A stretch of DNA of 64,000 bases from Ulva prolifera (taxonomy: Eukaryota; Chlorophyta; Ulvophyceae; Ulvales; Ulvaceae). The notes beneath the pieces were generated by a model. The model was not told the origin of the DNA. It searched no databases and saw nothing but the letters and a program-made list of their open reading frames with translations. The stretch is taken from contig CM041197.1 in the NCBI GenBank assembly GCA_023078555.1, forward strand, positions 11,381,257-11,445,256, in the 5' to 3' direction. Shown here piece by piece: positions 23,701 to 34,900 of the stretch; the first letter of the stretch is position 1, and each line of letters begins with the position of its first letter. Made by a program: the position numbers and the translations under genes.

Positions 23701-24840
23701 GGCGGTGGCGTCATCGCCCGCACCTGCCTGCAGCCGCTGGCTGCCATGGCCACATGAGGCGGCGCCTCGGAGGGCGGGGCAGTTGTGCGGCGTGATGCGC
23801 AGGGGCACCCACACCTCGAGAGCACCCCTCAACAGCTCAAAAATTGCCAGACAGAACTCCTGCAGCGGCACAGCACGGCATGCTTACGCTTGGACGCAGT
23901 GTAGCACAGCATGCTTGGACGCAGCACAGCACAGCATGCTTGGATGCACGCTTGTGGGCAAGGCGGGCACATGGCGTGTGGCATCTGGCACGGCCTGTGC
24001 GAATGCGTGACTCCTGGTAGACGCCATACCGACCAGAACCGGAAGAGATAGTCCAGCATCACTTGGACCTCGAGCCTGCCACGTTCCGTCTGAATGCGAG
24101 CCACTGGTGCACCTCCCGCCTTCGCCACCTGCACGAGCTGCAATTCAATCACACGATTTTGATTCTGGCAAGATCCGTGATCTTGCAGCTGATCCTGGCA
24201 AGATCCTCCCGAACCAGGCCTTGCATACAGGAGATACGATGTGTAGTTTCTAAAAAGAAATGACCTGACGAGCTGCGACGGCACAGCTGCCAACAGGCGA
24301 CTTGGGCAGGAGAGGTCTCAAGCCATTACTCGAGCACACACCCGCCCGTGCACCCAGTCGGGCTGTGCTCAGACTCTGCAGTGCATCGGATGCACTGCAG
24401 TGCCGCTCGCACCAACAGGCACACGCACGCAGGCACACGCAAGCACGCACAGCGGGCGGCAGGTTGGCCAGGGTTTGCCGTGCGGACATAGGTGCTTAAC
24501 ATGCTGCGACTACGCTCTGTGGCGGAGGGGTGTGCGGGAGGGGTTCTGGGTGCAGTGGCCGCCAAGACCGTCAACACGCACGGCAGCAAAGCATCCAGAG
24601 GCGCACCTGGAGACATGCCGCTGCAGCAGAGGCATGACGGGTGATGGAATGTAGCTCAGACAGCAGCCAGCCCAGGTCGAGGATGTGTCCCTCAGACACC
24701 GGCAGCCCCAGCAGCATCGCACCAAAGCCCAGTCGTGTGTGGTCTGCCAGTGCACGTGCTTCAGTCCGCGATGATTTGTCCTGGAGTTTACTATCGTGCT
24801 TCACATGACCGGCGTCCGTTGCGCCACCCTCTTGAAGCAT
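20702..24840 (-). CDS. Scattered exons of an unrecognised minus-strand gene (3' part)
   Basis: Several minus-strand blocks have coding character. 24840 to about 24640 includes LADHTRLGFGAMLLGLPVSE. About 23860-23551 includes QEFCLAIFELLRGALEVWVP. 23412 to about 23250 includes PRTLIGLYMGADVDLR. About 22845-22680 includes TLALLEANRIRINWVNVIQK. 21771-21600 is acidic (SSLETDDEGSEAPSDD). 21050-20740 includes RCVVVTIFDTPAMVWWVLD. They are separated by stop-rich sequence and probably form the 3' part of one gene. No domain is recognised and splice sites were not fixed, so this may be more than one gene. Confidence 0.35.
21757..21806 (+). repeat. 22-bp direct duplication
   Basis: GCGGGAGAGATTCATCTGTG plus AG occurs at 21757-21778 and again at 21785-21806, separated by CGATGA. 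A shorter echo, ATTCCTCTGTGAG, follows. It sits at the 5' edge of the acidic minus-strand exon, so it may shift or duplicate that exon's splice acceptor. Confidence 0.85.
21895..22055. repeat. Degenerate GTAACTGCA repeat cluster
   Basis: GTAACTGC, GTAACTGCAGT and complements such as ACTGCAGT recur about ten times in 160 bases, in both orientations. The unit is irregular, so this is an imperfect, partly palindromic low-complexity tract and not a clean satellite. A sparser relative (TTGCACTTCA) lies near 51960-52030. Confidence 0.6.
23878..23950 (+). repeat. About 25-bp imperfect tandem repeat
   Basis: The phrase AGCATGCTTGGACGCAG with flanking GCACAGC occurs twice, with a degraded copy on each side (GCATGCTTACGCTTGGACGC and AGCATGCTTGGATGCA). 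Confidence 0.7.
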
Positions 24841-25222
24841 TTCAATTCCCCCTCAATCAACACCCCATTCCCACCAGGCGTGGACTTCACGCCTGGGATG
24901 CGATTCACTAACTACGCCCTTGTGTAAGACGGTGGCAAGACCGGGCGTGAGGGATGGTGCCAGGCTCTGTGACAGAAGAGGCAACGAGCTCAGACACACA
25001 CAGCAACTGAGCCAGGTCAGCAATGTGCCCATCGATGTGCCTATCTATGTGTGAACAGACAGCAGATGTCCAGCTGGATGTTGCTGTTTGGTGACTTCCT
25101 CAGGCTGTGCAGATGCAGACAGGCGCTCCATTGAACCTCGACAGTAGGATGCATGGCACTTTTGGATTAGTATTGTTCGCTCAGGGATGTGCATGGCGAA
25201 GCCGGGGACTGTCTACATGTAG

Positions 25223-25715
25223 TTACAAAGGACAGAGGCCGGGCAGCGAGCCGTTGCCAGGAATACGGACGCAAATCCACTCACGCAGTCATGGCACTAG
25301 GCCGGGCACGAGCACGTACCACAGCGCGGCCGGTGATGCCAGCCAAAGATTGAAGCCCCGCACGGAGCACAAGAGCATTCCCCTTGCACAACGCCACACT
25401 CAACCGGCGCAGAGCATTCGTCACAAACAAAGCACGGTTCACCTTGCCACACCGAGACGCAACCTGCGCCAGCCGATTCAAGTGATTCATGGCAGGCCGT
25501 CCCAATCGACCATGCGTCTCATGCGACAACGGCACAAAACTATACGCATCAGGGTCGTACAAACGATAAGCAGTGCGTTTCTGCACGTCCCACGTCTCCG
25601 CAGCACCCCCGTCCTCGCGGGCCGCACGGCCGCAATAGGAACCAGCACAGGGGTTCACAATCGACACATCTCCTACGCACAAAGGGTCACCCGGCGGCAT
25701 ACATGTATGCATGAC
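25223..25715 (-). mobile_element. 5'-truncated LINE (non-LTR retrotransposon) 3' end
   Basis: The minus frame ending at 25281 encodes the C-terminal segment that follows the reverse-transcriptase domain in many algal and plant non-LTR elements. The recognisable blocks are YDPDAYSFVPLSHETHGRLG, then PAMNHLNRLAQVA and LRRLSVALCKGNALVLRAGL. The reverse transcriptase itself is missing, as expected of 5' truncation. After the stop a short 3' tail ends in GTCCTTTGTAA at 25223. A TACATGTA core occurs at both edges (about 25214 and 25700), but it is palindromic, so it is only weak evidence for a target duplication. The element lies on the same strand as the surrounding gene exons and probably sits in an intron. 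The family match is from memory of the motif, not a search. Confidence 0.6.
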
Positions 25716-26374
25716 TGCATGACCAGCAGAGTTGCATAAACACGGGTATCTTTGGGTTTCGGTACGTTTAATACGCGCATTCGAATTTAATTAAGTCATA
25801 ACGTATGTCATCTGCACATGATGCGTACGTACGTTTCAGGTCTGTTGGGAGAGCCTAGAGCTCCGCACTATCTCGAGATATGGTGCACTCCTACCCACAA
25901 GGCTTTGAACACCCCTTACACTGCAGTGCTCGTGAGGAATACACTATTGCACTTGGTGGATCTATCATGATCACAATATGTATGGTGCTCATTTTCAGTG
26001 TCCCTAAGCAGAAATGACATTGGCCATGCATGGCACAAGGAAGCCTGGCCAATGCTGCATGCCTCCGGCATATATATCCGGCGCCACGCCAGTAATGTAG
26101 CCTACACAGCGTAGTTTTCACTCCCCCGACATTTGAGCCTACGTATCGCACGCGTACGTACAATTGCTCAACGCACTGCATCAGGAAACTCTGATGACCA
26201 GATGCATTCGGATATGGCTAACTCCAGAACACGGGATAGTGCAGTGTCAGCGTCGCACGTCGATATTAAAGATACAAACAATTGATGGCAGAAGGCACGG
26301 CATGCCAGGAAAGTGGCCGCAGTGGAGACGAGCGCCGGGCGCACAAGCACAGAGCAGACCAGCGTAAGGGACTC

Positions 26375-27594
26375 TCACAATCGTAGCCATGCGGTTGCAG
26401 GTGCTGCAGTGACAAGCTCAGCAGCAAGGCACACCTCGGTTGTGTCTGATGCTCGCGCCGCAAGGCCGGGCTCCAGCTTGCCATTCAGATCTTGCGATCT
26501 CTGCAGGAAGCTGTGGACACCCGTCTCAGCATCTGAGACGCCACGCAGTTCTTCAGTCACAGCATGCGTCCTGCAGCAGCCACACCCGCTACAGAAGCAT
26601 ACATGACCAAACTGATCTACAGCGTACGCCTTGCACTGCAGACCGTGCTGCTGCATCTCAACTTGGTACCGGATATCACCTCAGAGCCGTTACTGGTAAG
26701 CTGCTGAGCTCAGAGATGACATGAAACCACAAGGGCGGACGGTCATTTGCGTGGAGCACGGACAGCTCCGGAGTACAGCCGAAGCCAGGTTTCTGCACTC
26801 CAGATGTGCCGGTGCTCCATGAGCTATTGCCAACATGTGCAGGGTAGCGAGCGCTTGCACATTCAACTGGACTGTGAATCGGCGTGGAGCTCTGAAGCCG
26901 CAGTGTGAAACGCATGACAGAGCAGATCCATCAGACCAGCTCTACAGGTGCGCCTACGGCATGTACATGGCCACGTTCGGAGTGTCAACATTCTCGTGTG
27001 TAGACGGCCAGGAAATTCCAGATGGAGACTACATGTCACACGGTACTGTGCAACATGTAGTTGCACACATACCAAGTATGCGTGAATGATCTTGCCCAGA
27101 CCGCAGGAGATAAATGATCACCTCACAGCAGCATTCGCCTGGTCCAGATCAAACGACTGATGTACTTGTGACCAATAGAGTAGCCTCGAGAAGCAGTGGA
27201 GGGCAGGCATTGGCGGATCACGCGGAAATTGAGCTTACCAGCGTATCAGCCCCAGAACTCTGTCTTCAGTGTGACTGGCTTCTGCCGTAGTCTGTTGTGG
27301 CTCGTTGGCTCCTGGCCCGGGCGTTTGGTGCTGACTTTGAGCAAAGCTGCTCCCCTCTGGGATGTGGTGCTCATGCAGCCGGTCTGCCAGCTGCGCGACC
27401 CGGTCCCGCACCTCCATCAGGCATGTTGTGCAGGCGCGGCCAGCATTCAAGCAGACGGCCTCGGGCAAGGTGCCGGCAAGCGAGCCGACGGTGTCGCGCG
27501 AATTGCACACAGCTTCCTTGGATGCGTCGAGAGACCTGTATTCTTGAACTATCCTGGAGACGGCGTCGAGCACATCATCCCGGCTGGGCTGCAC
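26375..27594 (-). CDS. Exons of an unrecognised minus-strand gene (5' part)
   Basis: 27594-27235 is a strong coding block that begins MQPSRDDVLDAVSRIVQEY and continues as a helical segment with four cysteines (for example ACTTCLMEVRDRVAQLADRL). A good acceptor or start near 27594 fits a first coding exon. Two further blocks follow: about 26840-26700 and about 26570-26375, the latter including HSFLQRSQDLNGKLEPGLAA. No family is recognised. Order and strand suggest continuity with the exons at 24.8-20.7 kb, interrupted by the LINE fragment at 25.2-25.7 kb. Confidence 0.4.
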
Positions 27595-28002
27595 GCCATT
27601 CGATGTCAGAAGACCTGCTGAAACATTGCAGCACTGACTGTGCCGACGACCATCGTTTGTCTGTAGCTACATGCAGATGGCAAGGATGGTGGATGAGGCG
27701 CACGTCAGGTTGTGGCTTTCCTTGCCTCGGAGGCAGATCATGTGTGTGGGCTTTCAGCGATGCATCAGGGGGGCTGCCAGTTTGAGATTGTCTATGGGAC
27801 CGAAACGGACGGCTGGGAGATGCCGCACTCATGATCTAGATCTGTAGCTTAGTTCACTGGCTGCGTGGCCGCCTAGTGCTGTGTCCCAGACTTCCTGCGC
27901 CCCTGGGCTGCAGAGCAACAGCTCGTTTGCCACGATGTGAGCAGCATCTGCCTGCACACAAGCATCTGCAATGCGCATCAATGGATGACGTCTCAGTATG
28001 TG

Positions 28003-28359
28003 TTACAAGGACAAAACAAGCAAGGCAGGCAGCACCGCAAACAACAACCAGGGGAACCGCACACCACGCAACAAGCCACACGCAGCACACATCAACACCC
28101 ACGCAACAGTCAGCACCCGCGCCAGACACAGCCACACAGCCAAACACACGACCACACCCACCCAGCAAACGACACAAGCCTCCCACCCACCACCGGCCCC
28201 TCCGGCTTTTTCCTTTGTAACACAAGCCTGCCGCCCAATACCGACAAGCACACCCACACGCCCAACACCGACAAGCACACCCACACGCCCAACACCGACA
28301 AGCACACCCAAACGCCCACCCCCACCCGCACCCGGCCCACCAGCCAGGCGCCAGAGCCC
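28003..28359 (-). mobile_element. Retroposon copy 1, with 14-bp target duplication
   Basis: Read on the minus strand, this GT-rich sequence ends ...TTGTCCTTGTAA at 28003. It is bracketed by CGTCTCAGTATGTG (27989-28002) and CGTCTCAGTCTGTG (28360-28373), which agree at 13 of 14 bases. No protein-coding capacity is convincing. An internal 27-bp tandem repeat lies at 28241-28318. The plus-strand phrase TTTTTCCTTTGTAACAC near 28207-28223 looks like the same tail in opposite orientation, so this copy may be a composite. It is closest to copy 3. Confidence 0.7.
28241..28318 (+). repeat. 27-bp tandem repeat, about 2.9 units
   Basis: Units at 28241-28267, 28268-28294 and 28295-28318 (partial), each beginning CCGACAAGCACACCCA. 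The third has one A for C change. The array lies inside retroposon copy 1. The long C/A-rich frame across it reads as repeated TDKHTHTPN, which is an artefact of the repeat. Confidence 0.9.
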
Positions 28360-28599
28360 CGTCTCAGTCTGTGCGTGTGAACACTGCATCTCTGTGCAAG
28401 CTCAGGTCAGTGACAGCCCACATGCATGGCGTAGTCAGGTGCCCACAAGCGGCCCCAGCGATGATGCAGGTGACACTCCAAATGATAGCGCGAAAGTCCA
28501 CGCAGTCAGCCTCGCAGGCCAGTACCGACGGAGGTGGGCTGCAGGTTGAACAACTCGCACTGCGACGCTCGGACTGGCTGTATATGAGCAGAACCTCAG

Positions 28600-28983
28600 G
28601 CGGTGTGTGATCAATATCGGCAGTGCATGACTGAACAGCCGTAAAGCCGACAATTCTACCTGCATCTGATGCTTGGTCGTTGTAGATCGTGCGCGAGGTT
28701 TGAGCGAACCGGTCATCGGAACAAGCACGAGCGCGGTGCCGTAGCACGTGTACGCACTGACAACAAGTGGGGATCTTGTCCAGATCAATACGTTCTTCGC
28801 GTCAGCAATGTCCACTTCATAGCATGATGTCGCGCAGAAATGAGTACCGACGCACAGCATTGTCAGGTTTTGATCACACATCGCAGACTTTGCAAGTTCG
28901 ATCCAGTCAAGGGTTTTTTTCATGACAGGCGCACTACTGTGGGCGAGATCGAGCCTGCGCGACAGACAGTAGGTAAAGCTCAC
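28600..28983 (-). CDS. Possible exon of an unrecognised minus-strand gene
   Basis: The open minus frame from 28983 contains MKKTLDWIELAKSAMCDQN and CYEVDIADAKNVLIWTRSP, which has the amino-acid mix of a folded protein. Coding character fades below about 28650. No domain is recognised. It could belong with the exon at 30.3-30.6 kb. Confidence 0.3.
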
Positions 28984-29480
28984 CAGCTAAGATGAACGTT
29001 ACGACTATTTAACGGGATCTTCGTTGCAGATTTCCACTGGTTCAAGCAAGCGATGCAATGGAGCAAGTACGTGTATCAGCTGCTGATACAGCCTCACCTG
29101 ACATTGTGGAGCGCTCCAAAAGGGCATCGGGCTGCTAATTAACAGCTTCAAATATCGAATCGTTTTGTATGGATGACCGTGATTGCAGCACTCCGGGTGT
29201 TCTTCTTTGGTTGGTTGGTCACAGAGCCGGGGGGACACTGCTGAGTGCTCACTGATGAGCACCACGATCGGCCTTTAGGCAAAGCGACGACTACGTATTC
29301 CAGGAGACTCACGTAGCGCAAACCACGACGGTTGCGCGTTGTGCACTACTCTGTCAAGCACAGGCCGCGCCCAGGATGCCACCATCGCGGTCGCTGCTAC
29401 CAGCGCAGGCAAGACGAACATCAGGCGAACTGTGCCGAGCGTAGTGCTATCATGCCGGCCGTCGACTGGGCAATTTGTGT

Positions 29481-29539
29481 TCTCTGGGGCCCCAGAGAAG
29501 GGCCCCATGGGGCCCCAGAGAAGGGCCCCATGGGGCCCT
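29481..29539 (+). repeat. 23-bp GGGGCCCC repeat with palindrome
   Basis: The unit GGGGCCCCAGAGAAGGGCCC plus CAT occurs at 29486-29508 and 29509-29531, followed by a partial unit. The left edge, TCTCTGGGGCCCCAGAGA (29481-29498), is an 18-bp perfect palindrome. Very GC-rich against a moderate background. Confidence 0.85.
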
Positions 29540-30309
29540 TGTGTGAGACTGCGCATGCCGTTGCGTCCTCACAGTTGCGCGACGTGTTCTTGCGCGGATA
29601 CCGGTACGCGGCGACGACCCACAAGCTCGCACAACACCAGATAGAGAAGTAGTCTGCTGTAGCTACATGTAGAGGCGCACTGGCCGTGGCACTCGACCAG
29701 CTGCACACCGCGTGACAGCTTTGACATTACTCAGTACAGACAAGGCCGTCTGGTACACTTTCTTTGGTTTGTCAGACCTGCGGCCCTGACGCTCGACGTG
29801 GAGAGTGGGACTGCGCACATATCTCCTTGCAGCTTCCGCTATGTAGTTCAGAAGATGTACTGAGGTAGAAGTGGCTCAGGTACATCGACTTCAGCTGTGC
29901 CGTGCGCGATTGGAATTGACAACAGCTGCAGGCACGTTTGGACGACGCATATGTGTCAGCGGCCATGTGAATTTGCAGGACGCCTGTTGAATGCAATTTC
30001 GGACGTGTATGCTTGCCGTGTGATCGTATCGAGGGCTACTTGGACTGTGCCCGGTGATCAACAAGCGCGGGAGGTGGCCTGCACACGTCGCGATCACCGA
30101 GCAGAGGTCGTGACTTCGACAAGAAAACATGTGCGCCCTCTGATGCCTGCAGTCTGACTATCATACGATGAGTTCAGATCCACTTGCGCACGTATGGGCA
30201 CGCCGCGAGTCCTGAATCATCGACCTGGGCTATCCTGCTGCAACCCGTGCACCACAGAACCTCGCACAGTCATTCACATGACACACTATGAAGCGTACAT
30301 GCAAGCTAT

Positions 30310-30600
30310 GTGCCTTGACGCAGAATGCGCGGGGCCTGCACAATCCATGCTCAGCGCGTGCACATCCTCGATCGCTTTCGCGACATCCGCGTGCAGACGC
30401 CGTAGAATCTTCTGCTTCATACGGTGCTCCTGTACTGTATCTGCTTTCTGGCCCTCTCGCGGATACCTTGCTCCTGCACTCTGCACTGCCTGTTCACGCC
30501 GTGCCACATCGCCACCGGCAGCACCTCCAGCCACGTTTGGCGTGAATGGTGTTGCTGGGAATCGACGCCTCCTATAGCCAGGTAGACTCCTTTTCCCTTT
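30310..30600 (-). CDS. Possible exon with basic, helical segment
   Basis: The minus frame includes GYRRRRFPATPFTPNVAGG, then KADTVQEHRMKQKILRRLHA and KAIEDVHALSMDC. The first part is basic and flexible; the second looks like an amphipathic helix. No family is recognised. Flanking sequence is stop-rich, consistent with introns. Confidence 0.35.
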
Positions 30601-30899
30601 GACGTTGTGCATCACGCCAAGCCCTGCACGTTCGAAGATGTCGAGAATAAATCGGCCAGTATAGCTCCTGCAACAGTGCTATGCTTGTGCATCGTACTAT
30701 CTCTTGCTGTCATGGCTGCCGCTGTCGAGATACTACCGCGGCGCGCGGTGTCGACGTGTCCTATCTGAGGTAGGAAAGTGCACTGGTTGTTGCTGGTTAC
30801 ATGGCAATCACGGACAGACACGACATGTTTCGGCCTTGCCAAAGGACCTCATCAGATGTCTAGGTGAGTCAAGCAAACAGCATCGATAACAGAAAGAGT

Positions 30900-31950
30900 A
30901 TTTCTAATTTGCAGCCCTCGAGAGCGAGGCTGTCCGCGTCCGGCAATCCACTGGGAGCACGCAAAAACCAACATCGGGCAAGACAACGGGACACTGACGT
31001 CACGTCGCCCAAAAGAGTGCACTCTTTTGTGTCGACGTGATCACATGTCGACGTGATCGGTGTCGACGTGATCGTGCATCATGGGGCGCGGCGTGACATG
31101 TCATGCATGGTGTGTGTGTGTGTCTTGGGATGGCTTGCCGCATGTTGGTGGTCAGACGCTCAGGCTGTGTGATTTCCCACATCCCCGACCTCGTGTCCTG
31201 CGCTGGGTTGCAAGTGCAGCATGCTGAGGTGGATGGCAATTGCAATGGCGCTTACTCGCGTGTCTTACTTTCGATATCTTGATAAAGTCCAGATCTGGGA
31301 AGTTATGATCTGTCTGTGATCATCTGCAGCTACGCAGCTACTGATTCTAGACCCGAGATGTAATTGTTACAAATTGCACGGGCAAAGCCAGACAGGAAGG
31401 TAGCATCACTGTGGCAAAGCACAAGCACACGTGCACCCAACAGCGGCCGGTGACACACGCCAAAGCTTCGACACACGCCAGATCTGCCCACAGGTGCCGT
31501 GCGCAGCAACATCGCAGCAGACTGACGCCAGACACTACAAGAAATTCGCAATTCGCAAAAAAATCGTCGTGGACACATGTGGATGTCTGCGTCTGGGGAG
31601 TGCACATCTCCACGGAGCGACACCTCCATCCACGGAGCGAGACCTCCGCCTACGCGGCCAAGGTGGCCCAAGCCGCTAGCCGGCAGACGTCTGAGACAGT
31701 ATTGAAATTTCATGCCTCAGCACTGCCAGTGCCGCCGCGCGCATACAGCGCTGTGGATGATCTTCCTGAAAGATCAACAAATGCATTGCATCCCGACCTC
31801 ACCAAGGCAGCCAAAGACCGATGTGGTGCAGGTTACCTCCTGCCTGCTTGCTGACGAGCTAGGGCAGCACGATTGAGGTTGCACGAGACAACGTGTGCGT
31901 GGTGTAGTCGTCTCGGTGTTGTGATATCACTTGGCCAGCGGTCTCGTCGC
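30900..31950. other. Mostly non-coding, with palindrome and short repeats
   Basis: CAAAAGAGTGCACTCTTTTG at 31010-31029 is a perfect 20-bp palindrome. GTCGACGTGATC then occurs three times, at 31031, 31047 and 31062. A plus-strand block at about 31590-31830 (including AYAAKVAQAASRQTSE) has some coding character and might be an exon or leader of the gene that follows, but no start or acceptor could be fixed. Confidence 0.4.
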
Positions 31951-31952
31951 CA

Positions 31953-34900
31953 ATGAGTGGCGCAGTGGCTGAGCTGATTCAGCAGGCTCTGGTGGCAGCC
32001 TGTGATCCCACCACATGCGCTTGCAAAGCAGACGAATGCCGTAAATGCCTTCTCGACGTGATCAGAAATCGTGAAGGTCTACAGGCAAGCCCGCGACCTG
32101 CCGCCACCACTGATGCCATTGAGGTGAGATTCCTCGCTCGCGGCGCAGCCGGCTGCTTTTGACCGTGACAATACTAGCCTCTCCCCCCCCCCCATGAGAA
32201 TCCGTGTAGACATGCTCTGTCTTTTCCAGCTCCTGGGCGCGTTGCTGTCTCAGAATGAGCCCGGTTTTGGGCGTGTTGAGATTGCCCGAGGTGTCTCTTG
32301 CACCCACAGACAGCCTCCACATCGTTTGGCTCCAGGCTGCGCCAGACATGCGGGGCTTGTTGCGGAAGTGCTCATCCAAATGCATCACATTCAGGCTATA
32401 TATACCAGGCCAACACTCTCAGGCCAATGCCCATCACGCATGAGCACTCATGCATGGTGCGCATGCACTCGCACGCTGGCCACTGGCAGTACCAGTGCTG
32501 GGCAATAGCTTACGCACCGGAACGTGCAGGGACACAGTGGTACAAGTGCCCAGGCGGACGCGCGCGAGGCGGACTGCCTGCTGAGGCAACTGGACGCTGC
32601 GGTCAGCATCGTGCGTGTGTGTCACGAGTACATGGTCCGCATCGACCAGCGGCAGTCCGGATACAAAGCCCTGCAACAGGCAACGGAACCGCGAGCCATT
32701 CCTGGACGTAACCCCGCAGGGGCTGCGCATGCACCTGGAGACCAGGCTGCTGAAGTAGAAGAGCCGCAGACGCCTGTAGACATACAGGACATTATGTCCA
32801 GCACGCCTGCGGACATTTCTCAAGGCGATGGTGTGCTTCGTCATCTGCTGCGATATGGTGTACGTGTGTGAATATCAATGGGATGTGCATGTAGCAGGCG
32901 GCCTGCGTTTCGTCTGCTCATGCGTATGTATACACCTCTGGGCAAATGGTACACGAAAGGACATCCTGTTTCATGAGCACTGCTGTGCGAGTGTACGACT
33001 GTCGCAACCGTCAACGCTTGGTGTTCGTGTGGTCTGGACATGTGCCTCCCTGGAGTAGTGATGTTGAATGAAGTGTTACAAGGACAAAGGCAGCAAGTCG
33101 GGCAGCACCGCGAAAGGAGCAAGCAGACGAAGCAAACACCAAGACACCCACGAACATCTCACCCATCACCGGCGTAGCAAGCGACACAGATCCGCAGACC
33201 GCCAAGCACACACCCACACACCAGCACACACACGCACAGACCCACACACCCACAAACCCAAACCCACACACGCACAAACCCCACGGCCGACACACAACAT
33301 CACAACCACCAGCACCACAACGCCCGCCGCCGGACGACAGGGCCAAACCCAACACACTGCTGCCTGAGGCCGCCCATCATGGCCGCCCGATTGCCGGGGG
33401 CCGCCCCGGCCCCAAGACCCACCCCCACCCCACCAGGCCACAGCATACCACGCCAGCCCGGCACACCGCCGCGCAGCCTCGCCGGCCCACGCCGCACCGC
33501 ACCCAGGACAATGCAGCGCCCAAGCCGTTCCGCAGTCCCCGCACATGCCAACGAAGGCATCCCGCACACCCATCGGACCCGGCCCAGCTGGAGTCAGAGG
33601 CCACAGGCCGGTGGCGTCAAGCGGACGGGGCGCCCAAGGGGCACCCCACCGCTCAGGCCGGATGGCCTGTAAGCGGCGAGAGGTCATCGGACGGGACCGT
33701 GAGTCCCGCCAAAACTGTTGAATGAAGTGCAACTCATCTGACTCACACGTGTGCTTGTGCCTGACCCATTGCCGAGCTTGCTCAGAATTGCCTGTGTGGT
33801 TGCCCACATATTCCCCTACATAATGTATTGAAAGGAGGTGTGGAAGATGTGTTGCCGGATGAGCAGATCTGAATTCAGATCCAGATCCCACTCGCGCATC
33901 ATGAGGCTGAAAGTTTCACAGGAATAGACCTGTTGCTCACCCCGCAGCAAATCTTTGACACAGTAACTATGCATGCGTAACACTCAAGCGGCAGATTCTT
34001 TTCGGAACAAGCATTCGGACAGCTCCGAAGCTTTTGAAGTGCAGATCTTGCTTGAACGATGTCTGCACTGTCTACGGAGAAGCAGATGCTCGCAGCATCA
34101 CTGCAAAGATGCGCAGCAATAGAGCACACACAAAGTCAAGCTAAATAACATCTGACAGCAAACAATGCTGCCCATGTGTGGCTCAAGGCCAGTGTTCATG
34201 TCAGGAGGTGGATCTACTGCAGGCGATGTCGACCTTGCGTCGATCTTCAGCCAGATCAAGAATTCTTCGAAGCCCTCCACCGTATCTCCTGGACCTGCGA
34301 CTCCTGCCGCCGCTGTGGGGAAGGCGCAGCTGGACCCATCGGCGAGCGGCATTGGCATGGGCGTGGCGCCTCCACATTCTCAGCAGTCTGGCGGCGGCCA
34401 CGGCGCCGGTAGCCATTCACCCCTTCGACCCGGGCAGGTTTGCGGCGCAGCATCGATGGACCTGCGCACTGACTCTGACCCGTGCACTGGCAGTGGGATG
34501 TTCTTCAGTGGTTTGCTCAACTTGAGCACCGAAGTTGAAGGCAGCAGTGTTGAGAACGTCAACGTCAGCCCGGCTGATGCTGGCGCCCAGGAGGCGACGG
34601 CTGCTGCTGGCACTGGCACATCAGATGGTCCAGTCGAGATGCAGCATGCATCAGACGATGCCCCCAAGCCACTTGTGTTGTGCTCAGAGGCCTGTCCGGT
34701 CACAGCCCTGGAGGTGGAACTTGAAGGCAACTTCATGATGCTGTCGATTGAAGCGCTAGCGCACACGTGGACTGTGGCGTCACAGATCTGTGAATTGCCT
34801 GGTGTGATGGAGCTTTGCAAGAAGATCCGGAGAGGCAAGTTGTGGCGACCGCCGGCAGCTGATGGAACGGGTGCGGTGGGCACAGTCCTCTGCATGTTCA

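Noticed and set aside
27937..28380. 147-codon plus-strand frame with repeated TDKHTHTPN
   Set aside because: It lies across retroposon copy 1 and translates the 27-bp tandem repeat.
33166..33891. 241-codon minus-strand frame rich in Trp, Cys and Gly
   Set aside because: It runs across retroposon copy 2 and both of its flanks; its open state comes from GT-rich composition.
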